This document shows positions 44,201-51,108 of a stretch of 64,000 bases of DNA, piece after piece. The first letter of the stretch is position 1. Every line of letters starts with the position of its first letter. The DNA lies in contig KL662191.1 in assembly GCA_000733415.1 (NCBI GenBank), positions 196,918 to 260,917 on the forward strand, given 5' to 3'. The stretch comes from [Leptolyngbya] sp. JSC-1 (GTDB lineage Bacteria; Cyanobacteriota; Cyanobacteriia; Elainellales; Elainellaceae). Under the pieces are notes generated by a model. That model was not told where the DNA came from. It saw only the letters and a program-made list of their open reading frames with translations, and searched no databases. A program made the translations under genes and the position numbers.

Positions 44201-44941
44201 GGAGTTGAGCTGGTCCACCATCACATTGATCGTGTCCTTCAGCTCCAGGATCTCGCCCTTCACATCCACAGTGATTTTCTTGGACAAATCTCCATTCGCC
44301 ACCGCTGTGGTCACTTCCGCGATGTTGCGCACCTGCGCTGTCAGGTTGCCGGCCATCAGGTTCACCGAATCGGTCAAGTCCTTCCAGGTGCCCCCCACCC
44401 CAGGAACCTGAGCCTGCACGCCCAGCTTACCTTCGGTACCCACTTCCCGCGCCACCCGCGTCACTTCCGAAGCAAAGGAATTGAGCTGACCCACCATTGT
44501 ATTGACGACATAGGCCGTTTGTAGAAACTCGCCTTGCAGGGGTCTGCCTTCAATTTCGGTGGCGATTGCCTGAGTCAGGTCGCCATGCGCCACTGCCCGA
44601 ATCACCCGTGCTGTTTCTGCGGTTGGCTGCACTAGATCGGTAATCAGCGTGTTGATCGAGTCCACCGAAGCTCGCCAAGAACCCCGCGCACTGCCTAGGG
44701 AAGCCCGCTCATTGATTTTGCCTTCCTTGCCAACGACCGTACTGATGCGTTCCAGCTCATCGGTCATCCGTTCGTTCATCTCAATGATGTCATTCAGGGC
44801 ATCGGCGATTTTGCCAGCTATTCCCGTCTGATCAATCGGCATGCGAACAGAGAAGTTTCCTTTTTTAACCTCGGTCAATGTCCTGAGAAGCTGTTTGAGG
44901 TCGAGGCTATCGGTATCGCTGGGTGCTTGTGCAGTGGGCAT
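38267..44941 (-). CDS. Giant soluble poly-HAMP hybrid histidine kinase with three receivers
   Basis: About 2224 aa from ATG 44941 (AAGGA eight bases upstream; the longer frame to 45142 is not needed). Residues ~20-158 hold a first diverged HAMP set. Twelve 92-residue HAMP units follow (~159-1263; each with VGTEGKLG, TWKDLTDSVN and NGDLSKKITVDVKGEIL). Then come GAF (~1275-1435), coiled coil (~1440-1540), HisKA (LANMSHELRTPLNSL), HATPase (NLLANAFKFT, DTGIGIA, GTGLGLSI), and three receivers with acceptor Asp in IILDIRLP, IVLDLGLP and IVLMDVMMP. No membrane segment. The layout resembles fungal group III kinases (Nik1/Os-1), known from osmostress, with more HAMP units. It heads an operon with cheR and cheB. 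The signal and downstream target are unknown. Confidence 0.96.
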   Translation of the reverse strand: MPTAQAPSDTDSLDLKQLLRTLTEVKKGNFSVRMPIDQTGIAGKIADALNDIIEMNERMTDELERISTVVGKEGKINERASLGSARGSWRASVDSINTLITDLVQPTAETARVIRAVAHGDLTQAIATEIEGRPLQGEFLQTAYVVNTMVGQLNSFASEVTRVAREVGTEGKLGVQAQVPGVGGTWKDLTDSVNLMAGNLTAQVRNIAEVTTAVANGDLSKKITVDVKGEILELKDTINVMVDQLNSFASEVTRVAREVGTEGKLGVQAQVSGVAGTWKDLTDSVNSMAGNLTAQVRNIAEVTTAVANGDLSKKITVDVKGEILELKNTVNTMVDQLNSFASEVTRVAREVGAEGKLGGQAEVRGVAGTWKDLTDSVNFMAGSLTAQVRNIAEVTTAVANGDLSKKITVDVKGEILELKDTINVMVDQLNSFASEVTRVAREVGTEGKLGVQAEVPGVAGTWKDLTDSVNSMAGNLTAQVRNIAEVTTAVANGDLSKKITVDVKGEILELKNTVNIMVDQLNSFASEVTRVAREVGAEGKLGGQAEVRGVAGTWKDLTDSVNFMAGSLTAQVRNIAEVTTAVANGDLSKKITVDVKGEILELKNTINIMVDQLNSFASEVTRVAREVGTEGKLGVQAEVRGVAGTWKDLTDSVNSMAGNLTAQVRNIAEVTTAVANGDLSKKITVDVKGEILELKNTINTMVDQLSSFASEVTRVAREVGTEGKLGVQAEVRGVAGTWKDLTDNVNSMASNLTGQVRNIAEVATAIANGDLSKKITVQVKGEILELKNTINIMVDQLSAFASEVTKVAREVGSEGKLGVQADVRGVAGTWKDLTDSVNFMAGSLTAQVRNIAAVTTAVANGDLSKKITVDVKGEILELKDTINTMVDQLNSFASEVTRVAREVGTEGKLGVQAQVPGVAGTWKDLTDSVNSMAGSLTAQVRNIAEVTTAVANGDLSKKITVDVKGEILELKNTINTMVDQLSSFASEVTRVAREVGTEGKLGVQAYVRGVAGTWKDLTDNVNSMASNLTGQVRNIAEVTKAVANGDLSKQITVDVKGEILDLKNTINTMVDQLNSFASEVTRVAREVGTEGKLGGQANVMGVAGVWKDLTDNVNFMASNLTAQVRGIAKVVTAVANGDLKRKLMLEAKGEIETLADTINEMIDTLATFADQVTTVAREVGIEGKLGGQAKVPGAAGTWRHLTDNVNELAATLTTQLRAIAEVATAVTKGDLTRSIAVEAEGEVAVLKDNINQMIANLRETTQKNTEQDWLKTNLAKFTRMLQGQRDLETVSKLILSELAPLVSAQHGVFYLMESSEIHQPYLKLLSTYAYRERKHLANRFHLGEGLVGQCALEKERILLTEVPDDYIKISSGLGEATPLNAVVLPVLFEGQVTAVIELASFRRFSEIHLTFFDQLTESIAIVLNTIAASMRTEELLKQSQSLAEELQTQQKELTETNKRLEQQAQSLKASEELLKSQQEQLQQTNEELEEKAELLALQNREVERKNQEIEQARQSLEEKAEQLALTSKYKSQFLANMSHELRTPLNSLLILARLLSENGDGNLTAKQIEHARTIYSAGNDLLELINDILDLAKIESGTMSVEIDQTPFTDLQTYLERTFRQVAIDKKLDFSINVADNLPRAIYTDPKRLQQVLKNLLANAFKFTEQGGVSLSVSVATQGWSSHHETLNRADTVIAFAVSDTGIGIAPDKQQVIFEAFQQADGTTSRKYGGTGLGLSISREIAQLLGGEIRLTSTPGQGSTFTLYLPQAYIPAGSPRARDGLLTSKPAPDSTPAQPGLSSQMQTTVTLLMENELEDDREIIQPGDRALLIIEDDTNFARILLDMVRQQGFKGLVATRGDAGLAMAKEFQPAAIILDIRLPILDGWMVLDRLKHDPNTRHIPVHVMSVEEGLQRSLQQGAIAYQQKPISAEVLAQALNTIKQFIERPVKNLLIIEDDEIQRQSIMELIGNSDVASTAVGSGAEALEALRTNRFDCIVLDLGLPDMSGFELIEQIRRVGSPVAASTEPNGGTISIPIIVYTGKELTAQEETQLRRLADTVIIKDVRSPERLLDETALFLHRIQANLPAPKRQMLERLQQTDPILAGKKVLIVDDDVRNIFALTSLLERYQMQVLYAENGNDGISMLQTHPDIDIVLMDVMMPEMDGYQTMQAIRQMEQFASLPMIALTAKAMKGDREKCIEAGASDYITKPVDTEQLLSLLRVWLYR
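41156..44467 (-). repeat. Tandem 276-bp repeats encoding HAMP units
   Basis: Twelve in-frame 276-bp units lie within the kinase gene. The first ten (about 41708-44467) are nearly identical in protein and very similar in DNA; the last two are diverged. Units alternate between types ending SMAGNL and FMAGSL, so a 552-bp two-unit block seems to have been copied. Positions 42385-42475 and 43765-43855 are identical over 91 bases although five units (1380 bp) apart. The high similarity predicts misassembly in short-read data and copy-number variation between strains. Confidence 0.95.
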
Positions 44942-45319
44942 AGATCGATTCCTTGCAGAGAAGTGAGACAAGAAATTAGACAAACAGTGCTTGCTCTGCA
45001 CCAATTTCAGAGCGAACACTGTGAATGACAAATAGCGATGTGTAGTAAGTGACTCAGGTATGAGTTCTACGTGGCGGCAGATAAAGATAAAACTCTGGAC
45101 TGGTTGGACTCCAAAAGTTGTACCCGCTCTATCCTTGTCCAAGAGCAGACATACCCGCCTTCTACCTTAAGATGTATGGCGTTGCGCTTTCCCCTACCGA
45201 AAGATAGATGTGGGATTAGATACTTGGGGAGGCAGGAGGCAGGAGGCAGAAGGCAGGCTTTCCAGATCTGGAGAAGGGGTTAGTCTATTTACAAAAGTGG
45301 TCAAGCTTAAACCGCCCAG
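44942..45319. other. Intergenic region upstream of the poly-HAMP kinase
   Basis: These bases hold the kinase ribosome binding site and presumably its promoter. At 45228-45255 there is a heptamer array, GGAGGCA three times followed by GAAGGCA. A 70-codon plus-strand ORF across it (45071-45283) has no family resemblance. No RNA gene was recognised. Confidence 0.5.
45228..45255. repeat. GGAGGCA heptamer repeat, four copies
   Basis: Three perfect GGAGGCA units and one GAAGGCA form a short tandemly repeated repetitive sequence of the type common in cyanobacteria. It lies between the kinase start and the psbK terminator. Confidence 0.85.
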
Positions 45320-45347
45320 CAAAAAGGGCACCTTGAACCAGTGCCCT
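45320..45347 (-). terminator. Intrinsic terminator downstream of psbK
   Basis: On the minus strand AGGGCAC and GTGCCCT form a seven-pair stem with a nine-base loop, followed immediately by TTTTT (plus strand AAAAA at 45320-45324). It stands about 55 bases after the psbK stop codon and has the correct orientation. Confidence 0.85.
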
Positions 45348-45400
45348 ACTACAATCGATGCTTGCTGAAACTTATCTTGTCAACCGAAATTTTTTGTAGA

Positions 45401-45538
45401 TTATCTAAAACCAACCGAGGCTTGCCACACAAACGCCAGCAGCAGGAAAAACACGGGAATTACCGGCAGCACGTCAACCAGGGGGTCAAAGATCGAATAG
45501 GCTTCAGGTAATTTCGCTAGCAAAAGTGCCACTTCCAT
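45401..45538 (-). CDS. psbK: Photosystem II reaction centre protein K
   Basis: PsbK is a one-helix subunit of photosystem II that helps hold the peripheral plastoquinone region and CP43. This 45-codon gene is too short for routine ORF calling. The N-terminal presequence MEVALLLA is followed by the mature start KLPEAYSIFDPLVDVLPVIP and the membrane helix ending FVWQASVGFR, which is diagnostic. Start is ATG 45538. It is transcribed alone, in the same direction as the upstream secreted-protein gene 71 bp away, and ends before a clear terminator. Confidence 0.97.
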   Translation of the reverse strand: MEVALLLAKLPEAYSIFDPLVDVLPVIPVFFLLLAFVWQASVGFR

Positions 45539-45609
45539 GAATCAATCTACCTCTCCAACACGAATTTCATAATTGCCACAGATCTTAACACGTTTCAAGA
45601 GCCAAAAAT

Positions 45610-46128
45610 TCACGGCTGGGGCAACAGGAATCCTACGCCCGGTTTGCGGATCATGTAGCGAGCTGTATTTTCGGACGGAGAGCGATACAGAATCAAGCCA
45701 TTGCTGTTGGGCAACAAGTAAAAGCGATAGACGGCTTGGGCACGGGCAAGCTGCTGGTCTCGTGGAATTCCGGCATTTTCGGGGAAGTAGCCAGCTCGTT
45801 CTACAACTTGATACCCCTCCAGAATTTGAGTTGCTGTGTCATAGATCAAGCGAAAATCACCCTCGAAGTTAGGATCCACTTCCAATTCGGCTAAAGTCCC
45901 AGTCGAGAGGGTAATTTCCGTTTGACTTTCCCAGTCTGATAGACGAGTCAGCGGTAAAACCCCATGCCGGATTTCCGATTGGGCAACAGCGACTTGCCCC
46001 CACAGCACAATGCTGGCCAGTAGCGACAGCAGTGATAGGACCGGGGACGATAGGGCTGATAAATTAACCTGCGGTGTAAACTTTAGTTGACCGAAGCTTG
46101 GCTGAACGTTTGGCTGTGCGAATTTCAA
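45610..46128 (-). CDS. Secreted protein of unknown function
   Basis: This 172-residue protein has an N-terminal hydrophobic segment with an AVAQS cleavage site (LSLLSLLASIVLWGQVAVAQS at about residues 30-51). The mature part of about 120 residues contains GVLPLTRLSDWESQTEITL, FEGDFRLIYDTATQILEGY and a C-terminal YRFYLLPNSNGLILYRSPSE. It is probably periplasmic. No family was recognised. It lies upstream of psbK on the same strand. Confidence 0.7.
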   Translation of the reverse strand: MKFAQPNVQPSFGQLKFTPQVNLSALSSPVLSLLSLLASIVLWGQVAVAQSEIRHGVLPLTRLSDWESQTEITLSTGTLAELEVDPNFEGDFRLIYDTATQILEGYQVVERAGYFPENAGIPRDQQLARAQAVYRFYLLPNSNGLILYRSPSENTARYMIRKPGVGFLLPQP

Positions 46129-46631
46129 GGGACGGAACTCCTTTTCAACCTGATGATTCAGAGGCTATTGCCTAATCTGGATACTACTCTTTTTGCCGCT
46201 CAACTTTGGTGATCTGCTACCAGGCTTAGTCCAGGCTTAGTCCAAATTTAATTTAATTGATTCACCAAATTTTTGTTGCCAGCAGTTAGAGAGTTAGTCT
46301 GTAGCCTGACCAGAGAAAAATTATAGGAAAGAATAGGCAAGAAATGGCTGTCGGGTGAGGTGATTGATTGCACCAAAAAGAAATCAAAAAAAGAAATCAA
46401 AACTGAGTCGTGAGCAGGAATTTACTAGGAATTTACTATTGACTCTAGCATTCTCAAACCGTACTAGTGCTCATTGCAATTAAACTGCGAATTCAGCCAA
46501 CCAGAATAACGATTGAGCTGCTGACAATTAAGTCTGTGAACAGCATGGAGTCTACCCTACGGTACTGGACAAAGACTGAAAAAGCAATTAGCTTGGTCAC
46601 AGCATTGATTGCAAGTCGAGGCTAACCATAT
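46129..46631. other. Intergenic region between divergent genes
   Basis: About 500 AT-rich bases hold short direct duplications (CCAGGCTTAGT twice near 46220, GGAATTTACTA twice near 46420). No gene, RNA or convincing promoter pair was seen. Confidence 0.5.
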
Positions 46632-47417
46632 TTGTTGGTATCCAGGCAAATTAACTTAGGCGACTATCTGATTTCGTACAAGCACGGAGGGAACGGGCTT
46701 GACTCAACTCCGCTGCTGTTTATTCACGGCTGGGGAGTTTCAACTGAACCCTATCAAGAGATTTTGGATCAGTTGGCTCAGCACCATGTTTTAATTGCAC
46801 CAGATTTGCCAGGAACTGCCGACTCGAAAAGCGCTCAACCGCTAGAAGATTATCAGAGTTATGCCAAGGCTCTGTTGCTACTGCTAGACGCGCTGAACAT
46901 TGAGAAGGCTCACGTGATTGGTCATTCATTGGGCGGTGGCATTGCAATTATGATGGCAGCACTTGCCCCTAACAGAGTTAGAAGCCTTGTTTTGGCAAAT
47001 AGCACAGTGAGGCCAGCTGATCCGCTCTGGGAAATGCTAGTGCGACGGATGCTTGAAATTCTGATGCAGTTCTCAATTAGTAAGTTGAAGCTGCAACTCA
47101 TCACCGTTCCTCAGGTCTTACTCCATAATCTTCTATTTAACCCCCATCATCTGATTCATTCTTTCAATCTCGTCATTCAGAAAGACTTGAAGACCTTGCT
47201 CTCCTTGATTCAAGCCCCTTGCCTAATTTTATGGACAGAGCAGGATTTGACAACGCCAATTACGGTTGCCCATCAGCTACTGGAACGCATTCAGCAGTCC
47301 AAGCTTGTGACGATACCAGAAGGATTTCACGAATGGTTTTTGTTGCATCCTAAAGAAGCAGCATCAATCATCACGAACTTCATCAGTCAGGTTGAGGAAA
47401 TATCATCGTCAGATTGA
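46632..47417 (+). CDS. Alpha/beta hydrolase
   Basis: This 261-residue protein has the alpha/beta-hydrolase fold. The oxyanion strand is LLFIHGWGVSTEPYQEIL, the nucleophile elbow VIGHSLGGGIAI (Ser), the acid Asp lies in LILWTEQDLTTP and the His in IPEGFHEWFLLHP. The substrate is unknown; it could be an esterase or C-C hydrolase. The annotated start is TTG 46632 (another TTG follows at 46635); no ATG is available before the conserved region, so a TTG start is likely. It is unlinked to neighbours by function. Confidence 0.88.
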   Translation: MLVSRQINLGDYLISYKHGGNGLDSTPLLFIHGWGVSTEPYQEILDQLAQHHVLIAPDLPGTADSKSAQPLEDYQSYAKALLLLLDALNIEKAHVIGHSLGGGIAIMMAALAPNRVRSLVLANSTVRPADPLWEMLVRRMLEILMQFSISKLKLQLITVPQVLLHNLLFNPHHLIHSFNLVIQKDLKTLLSLIQAPCLILWTEQDLTTPITVAHQLLERIQQSKLVTIPEGFHEWFLLHPKEAASIITNFISQVEEISSSD

Positions 47418-47550
47418 CAAATTAGATGCCTACCATTAGGCTAGAGCAGTTCAAATCGCCTGTTTTGCGCATAACTTGTCTCCACAATTCCTGATCGGTT
47501 CCCTGTTGCATGAAGAATGGATAGAACTGTTGTAGAGATATACCATAATC

Positions 47551-49230
47551 ATGCCTAAATCATATTACGTTTCAGGGCAAGGGAACGATAACAACACGGG
47601 TTTGAGTTCAAATTCGCCCTTTCGAACGCTACAGAAAGCAGCCGATCTGACTCAACCCGGCGATACAGTCTATGTAATGAATGGCACATACACCCACGCA
47701 GATCCCTTTGATAGTGTTCTGAATATTAGAAACTCAGGAACAGCAAATGCTTGGATCACATACAGGGCTTACCCGGGCCATGTTCCTAAACTAAAATCTA
47801 ATAACTGGAATGCGATTGAAGTGCAGGGAGCAGCCTATATTGTTATTGACGGATTAAAGCTAGAAGGTAACAACGACAACATCAAACTTGGATACGCACT
47901 TTCCCAAAAGAACAATCTCGGTAATCCAGCAACATCAGGCAATGGCATCGGCATTCGGCCCTCACGACAGGGACCTAGAAAGAACCCGCATCATATCATT
48001 ATTCGCAATAACGAAATCTCCAAATTCGGTGGAGCAGGACTCTACACCAACAGTGCCGATTATGTGACGATTGAAGGCAACAGGGTTTACAACAATGCCT
48101 GGTATTCGCCCTACGGCAGCAGCGGCATCTCGGTAGGCGGATGGAATTCCGATAGCTCGACTGGCTACAAAATTATCATTCGAGGTAACAGCGTTTACGG
48201 CAACCAGCAGCTCGTGCCCTGGTACAAAGTCGGACAAATTACCGATGGGAATGGAATCATTGTAGACACAGGCCGCAACTCGGACAACGGCGTTCCGGGA
48301 GGAGCATATACAGGTAGAACTCTAATCGAGAACAATGTGGTGTCTAGCAACGGAGGACGTGGCATTCATGTGTACAAAAGCGATCATGTTGATATCATTA
48401 ACAACACCGCATTTCAGAACTCGCAGCATCCGGATATAAGAGACGGAGAAATTACTGTAGTTGAAGCCAGCGATGTGCAGGTTCTCAACAACATCATGTA
48501 TACCAAAACTGGACGCCCGGTGAACATTGTCAGTAATGCAACTAAAATTGTCTATGACTACAATTTAGTTTTCAACAGCACTACCTTCACGAGTCTTGGT
48601 AACAACAACATCGTGGGTCAGGATCCGCTGTTCGCTAATGCTTTGATTGGTGATTTCTCTCTGCAAAGCGGTAGCCCTGCCCTAGATAAGGCAGGTGGAC
48701 TAACGGCTGCCAAAGACCGCTATGGTATCAATCGTCCGCAGGGAAATGGTGTTGATATTGGAGCAATTGAGAGACCGATGGGTGGAAGTCCATCCTTAAT
48801 GACAGTGAAACAAGGTACAGGCGGTACTGATAGTTTAACGGGAACAGCACAGAACGATCGCCTCAGCGGATTGGAAGGGGATGATCGGCTGATTGGACTA
48901 GATGGCAATGACCTGCTGCAAGGCGGCTCCGGCAATGATCTGCTCTCTGGTGGAAATGGCAATGATCGGTTGATTGGCAATGGCGGCAAAGACCAATTGA
49001 TTGGCGGCGCAGGGCGTGACATATTTGTCCTGAAGCGTAGAGATGGGCGCGATGTGATTCAAGACTTTAGAGACGGTTTAGACAAAATTGATCTCATAGG
49101 CGATCTGCGCTTTAGTAATTTGACTGTGCGGACTCAGGGACGCAACACGCTGCTGCAAGTCGGCCAAACGGACCTTGTTCTAATTCTCAATACTCGTCTG
49201 AATCAGTTCACAACGGCTGATTTTATCTGA
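47551..49230 (+). CDS. Right-handed beta-helix protein with C-terminal RTX repeats
   Basis: This 559-residue protein has no signal peptide. Residues ~1-410 form a pectate-lyase-like parallel beta helix (YYVSGQGNDNNTGLSSNSPF, then FRTLQKAADLTQPGDTVYV, and many NN-ladder turns such as IIRNNEISKFGGAGLYTNS). Residues ~425-495 are calcium-binding RTX nonapeptides (GGSGNDLLSGGNGNDRLIG), followed by a C-terminal type I secretion-signal-like region. Export would be by a type I system; no such transporter is in the window. The beta-helix plus RTX plan is that of alginate C5-epimerases and some lyases, so an extracellular glycan-modifying enzyme is plausible. Catalytic residues were not identified. Confidence 0.85.
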   Translation: MPKSYYVSGQGNDNNTGLSSNSPFRTLQKAADLTQPGDTVYVMNGTYTHADPFDSVLNIRNSGTANAWITYRAYPGHVPKLKSNNWNAIEVQGAAYIVIDGLKLEGNNDNIKLGYALSQKNNLGNPATSGNGIGIRPSRQGPRKNPHHIIIRNNEISKFGGAGLYTNSADYVTIEGNRVYNNAWYSPYGSSGISVGGWNSDSSTGYKIIIRGNSVYGNQQLVPWYKVGQITDGNGIIVDTGRNSDNGVPGGAYTGRTLIENNVVSSNGGRGIHVYKSDHVDIINNTAFQNSQHPDIRDGEITVVEASDVQVLNNIMYTKTGRPVNIVSNATKIVYDYNLVFNSTTFTSLGNNNIVGQDPLFANALIGDFSLQSGSPALDKAGGLTAAKDRYGINRPQGNGVDIGAIERPMGGSPSLMTVKQGTGGTDSLTGTAQNDRLSGLEGDDRLIGLDGNDLLQGGSGNDLLSGGNGNDRLIGNGGKDQLIGGAGRDIFVLKRRDGRDVIQDFRDGLDKIDLIGDLRFSNLTVRTQGRNTLLQVGQTDLVLILNTRLNQFTTADFI

Positions 49231-49277
49231 CTCAGGCGCTGATAGAGCTGTTGCCTAGGATTGTGAACTAGCTAGTG

Positions 49278-49361
49278 TTGCTCGAACTGTGTTGCCCGAA
49301 CTGTATTGCCCGAACTGTATTGCTCGAACTGTATTGCTCGAACTGTATTGCTCGAACTGTG
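49278..49361. repeat. 14-bp tandem repeat, six copies
   Basis: Units read TTGCTCGAACTGTG/A or TTGCCCGAACTGTA, six in a row, 48 bp after the beta-helix gene. Differences are at position 5 and the last base. It is a direct repeat without spacers, not a CRISPR. Confidence 0.95.
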
Positions 49362-50003
49362 TTCCCTGGACTCGCTTCACCAGAGTTGAACTTTGCCTCA
49401 AACCTCAACTCAAATGGCATCGGAGACAAAAATTGTCAGTTAAGGTAGCCCGTAAATTTACTCACGGTTTTAACTGCTTATCCCGCAGATTTACGGAGTC
49501 AATCTGATCCCTGTATCCATTTACTTCATTAGAACTTCACATAACAGCCGAGATTAGCTAACTTGCAACCAATTAATATAAAGTTATCATGAAGCACGTT
49601 CAGGAACCTCTATTGGGTCACAGGAGACATGTTAGAAAAATTACGTGTTACACAACGCTGCACTTTCACTCGACTGTGAGGCAGGTTGGGGTTTTGCTCT
49701 ACGTTCCGGCCAAGTTTCCAGCTTTCGGCTTTAGCATTTGCTATTAGACCAAGGCTGGATGGACGAGAACTTGAGGACTGTTGATGCAAACTTGGTGATT
49801 GAGTCCCTGCTTTCAGAGCTGAGTCGGTTGAGAGTGTTCCGCTGAAGCTGATGTTTACAACAAATTTTCTGTTTGACTCTGTTACGGTCAGCGCATTCCG
49901 TTCTGCGAGTCAAAGCAGATTCGTACAGTTTTTGGATCCATGCCGGTTCATACGGAATCTGGCGTGAGGTTTGTGCAGCCTAATCAAATAGTTTCGGAAT
50001 TAG
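49362..50003. other. Intergenic region upstream of the Wzx/Wzy operon
   Basis: About 640 bases without a supported gene; a 60-codon minus-strand ORF (49731-49913) has no family resemblance. The promoter of the plus-strand polysaccharide operon should be here. I saw no riboswitch, RNA gene or leader structure that I could name. Confidence 0.5.
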
Positions 50004-51023
50004 ATGAGGAATACTTTTGTGCAACCTGAAGTTTCCGTGATCATAACTGCCTACAACACGGCAGCATATATTGAAAAGGCGATTAAAACAGCACTGTCGC
50101 AGACGCTTAAAAATATCGAAGTTGTTGTTATTGATGATTGTTCTACAGATGCTACTGTTGAAGTGGCTAAACGCATTCAAGATGGGCGGCTAACAATAAT
50201 AACCAATTCCAGGAACATGGGAGCAACAGCCTCCAGCAATCGGGCAATTCGAGCCACATCTGGCAAGTGGGTTGCTGTTTTAGATTCAGACGATTGGTAT
50301 GCGCCAGAGCGATTAGAGCGGTTAGTCCAGGTTGCTAATGCCCAAAATGCCGATGTGATTGTAGATGACCTGTTTCTGATTCGTGACGGTGAACCCGCTC
50401 CTTGGAGTACGCTGCTGAGCGAAAGCGGTGAAACAATCCCTCACGTCTGTCGAATTGATCCTGTCTTCTTCGTCAAAACGGATGTCTACGGCCAGCGAGG
50501 GCTGCATCTTGGGTTAACCAAGCCCCTATTTAAACGAGAATTCCTCTTGCAGCACAGCATCCAGTACGACGAAACTCTGACTTCTGCCTATGATTTTTGG
50601 ATCGATATGGAATGCTTTGTGCATGGCGCAAACTTTATTTTGGTGCCGGAGCCATACTATTTCTATCGCTCTCGTCTAGGGTCTTCCGTGAGGAGTGATC
50701 GGATTCCTTGGTTAGATGAGTGCTGCCGCAAAACCGCTGACTTTATGCAGCAAGAATTAACCCAGCAATTTCCAGAACTAGTAGACGCTTTAACCCAACA
50801 GCTAGCAAATTTTGAGCGTATTCGAGCTTATTACCACATCGTGCAACCTCTCAAGCAAGGTCGTCTGCTAGCAGCCTTGACTGCTCTGCTCAGAAATCCT
50901 ACTGGCTTTGCACACCTGCTAAATCAACTGCCTGCCATTCTAGACCGAAGAATCCAATATTTTGTCTTCAGGAATGAGACGGCATTTGAAATGTTGCCAC
51001 GTCGCCAGAAAATGCAAGCATGA
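50004..51023 (+). CDS. Family 2 glycosyltransferase
   Basis: This inverting GT-A enzyme of 339 aa opens with VSVIITAYNTAAYIEKAIK, followed by VVVIDDCSTDATVEVAK, GATASSNRAIRA and the metal-binding VAVLDSDDWYAPERLE. The rest (LTSAYDFWIDMECFVHGANF, YYFYRSRLGSSVR) matches bacterial GT2 enzymes of exopolysaccharide synthesis. No membrane segment was seen. It is the first gene of an operon that runs to 59.1 kb. Confidence 0.92.
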   Translation: MRNTFVQPEVSVIITAYNTAAYIEKAIKTALSQTLKNIEVVVIDDCSTDATVEVAKRIQDGRLTIITNSRNMGATASSNRAIRATSGKWVAVLDSDDWYAPERLERLVQVANAQNADVIVDDLFLIRDGEPAPWSTLLSESGETIPHVCRIDPVFFVKTDVYGQRGLHLGLTKPLFKREFLLQHSIQYDETLTSAYDFWIDMECFVHGANFILVPEPYYFYRSRLGSSVRSDRIPWLDECCRKTADFMQQELTQQFPELVDALTQQLANFERIRAYYHIVQPLKQGRLLAALTALLRNPTGFAHLLNQLPAILDRRIQYFVFRNETAFEMLPRRQKMQA

Positions 51024-51108
51024 CCATCAGAGCTAATACCTCCACAGCTGGCTATACAGTCATCTCATTCTGCACCCACTCTACCTACCTATCCAGGCTC
51101 AGCATTAT

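Noticed and set aside
41573..44524. Long plus-strand ORFs (up to ~310 codons) opposite the HAMP array
   Set aside because: They repeat with the same 276-bp period as the kinase gene and only reflect its codon choice on the other strand; no family resemblance and no ribosome binding site.
49278..49361. Possible CRISPR array
   Set aside because: Six 14-bp units adjoin directly without spacers; likewise the arrays at 23945 and 63512. These are simple tandem repeats.
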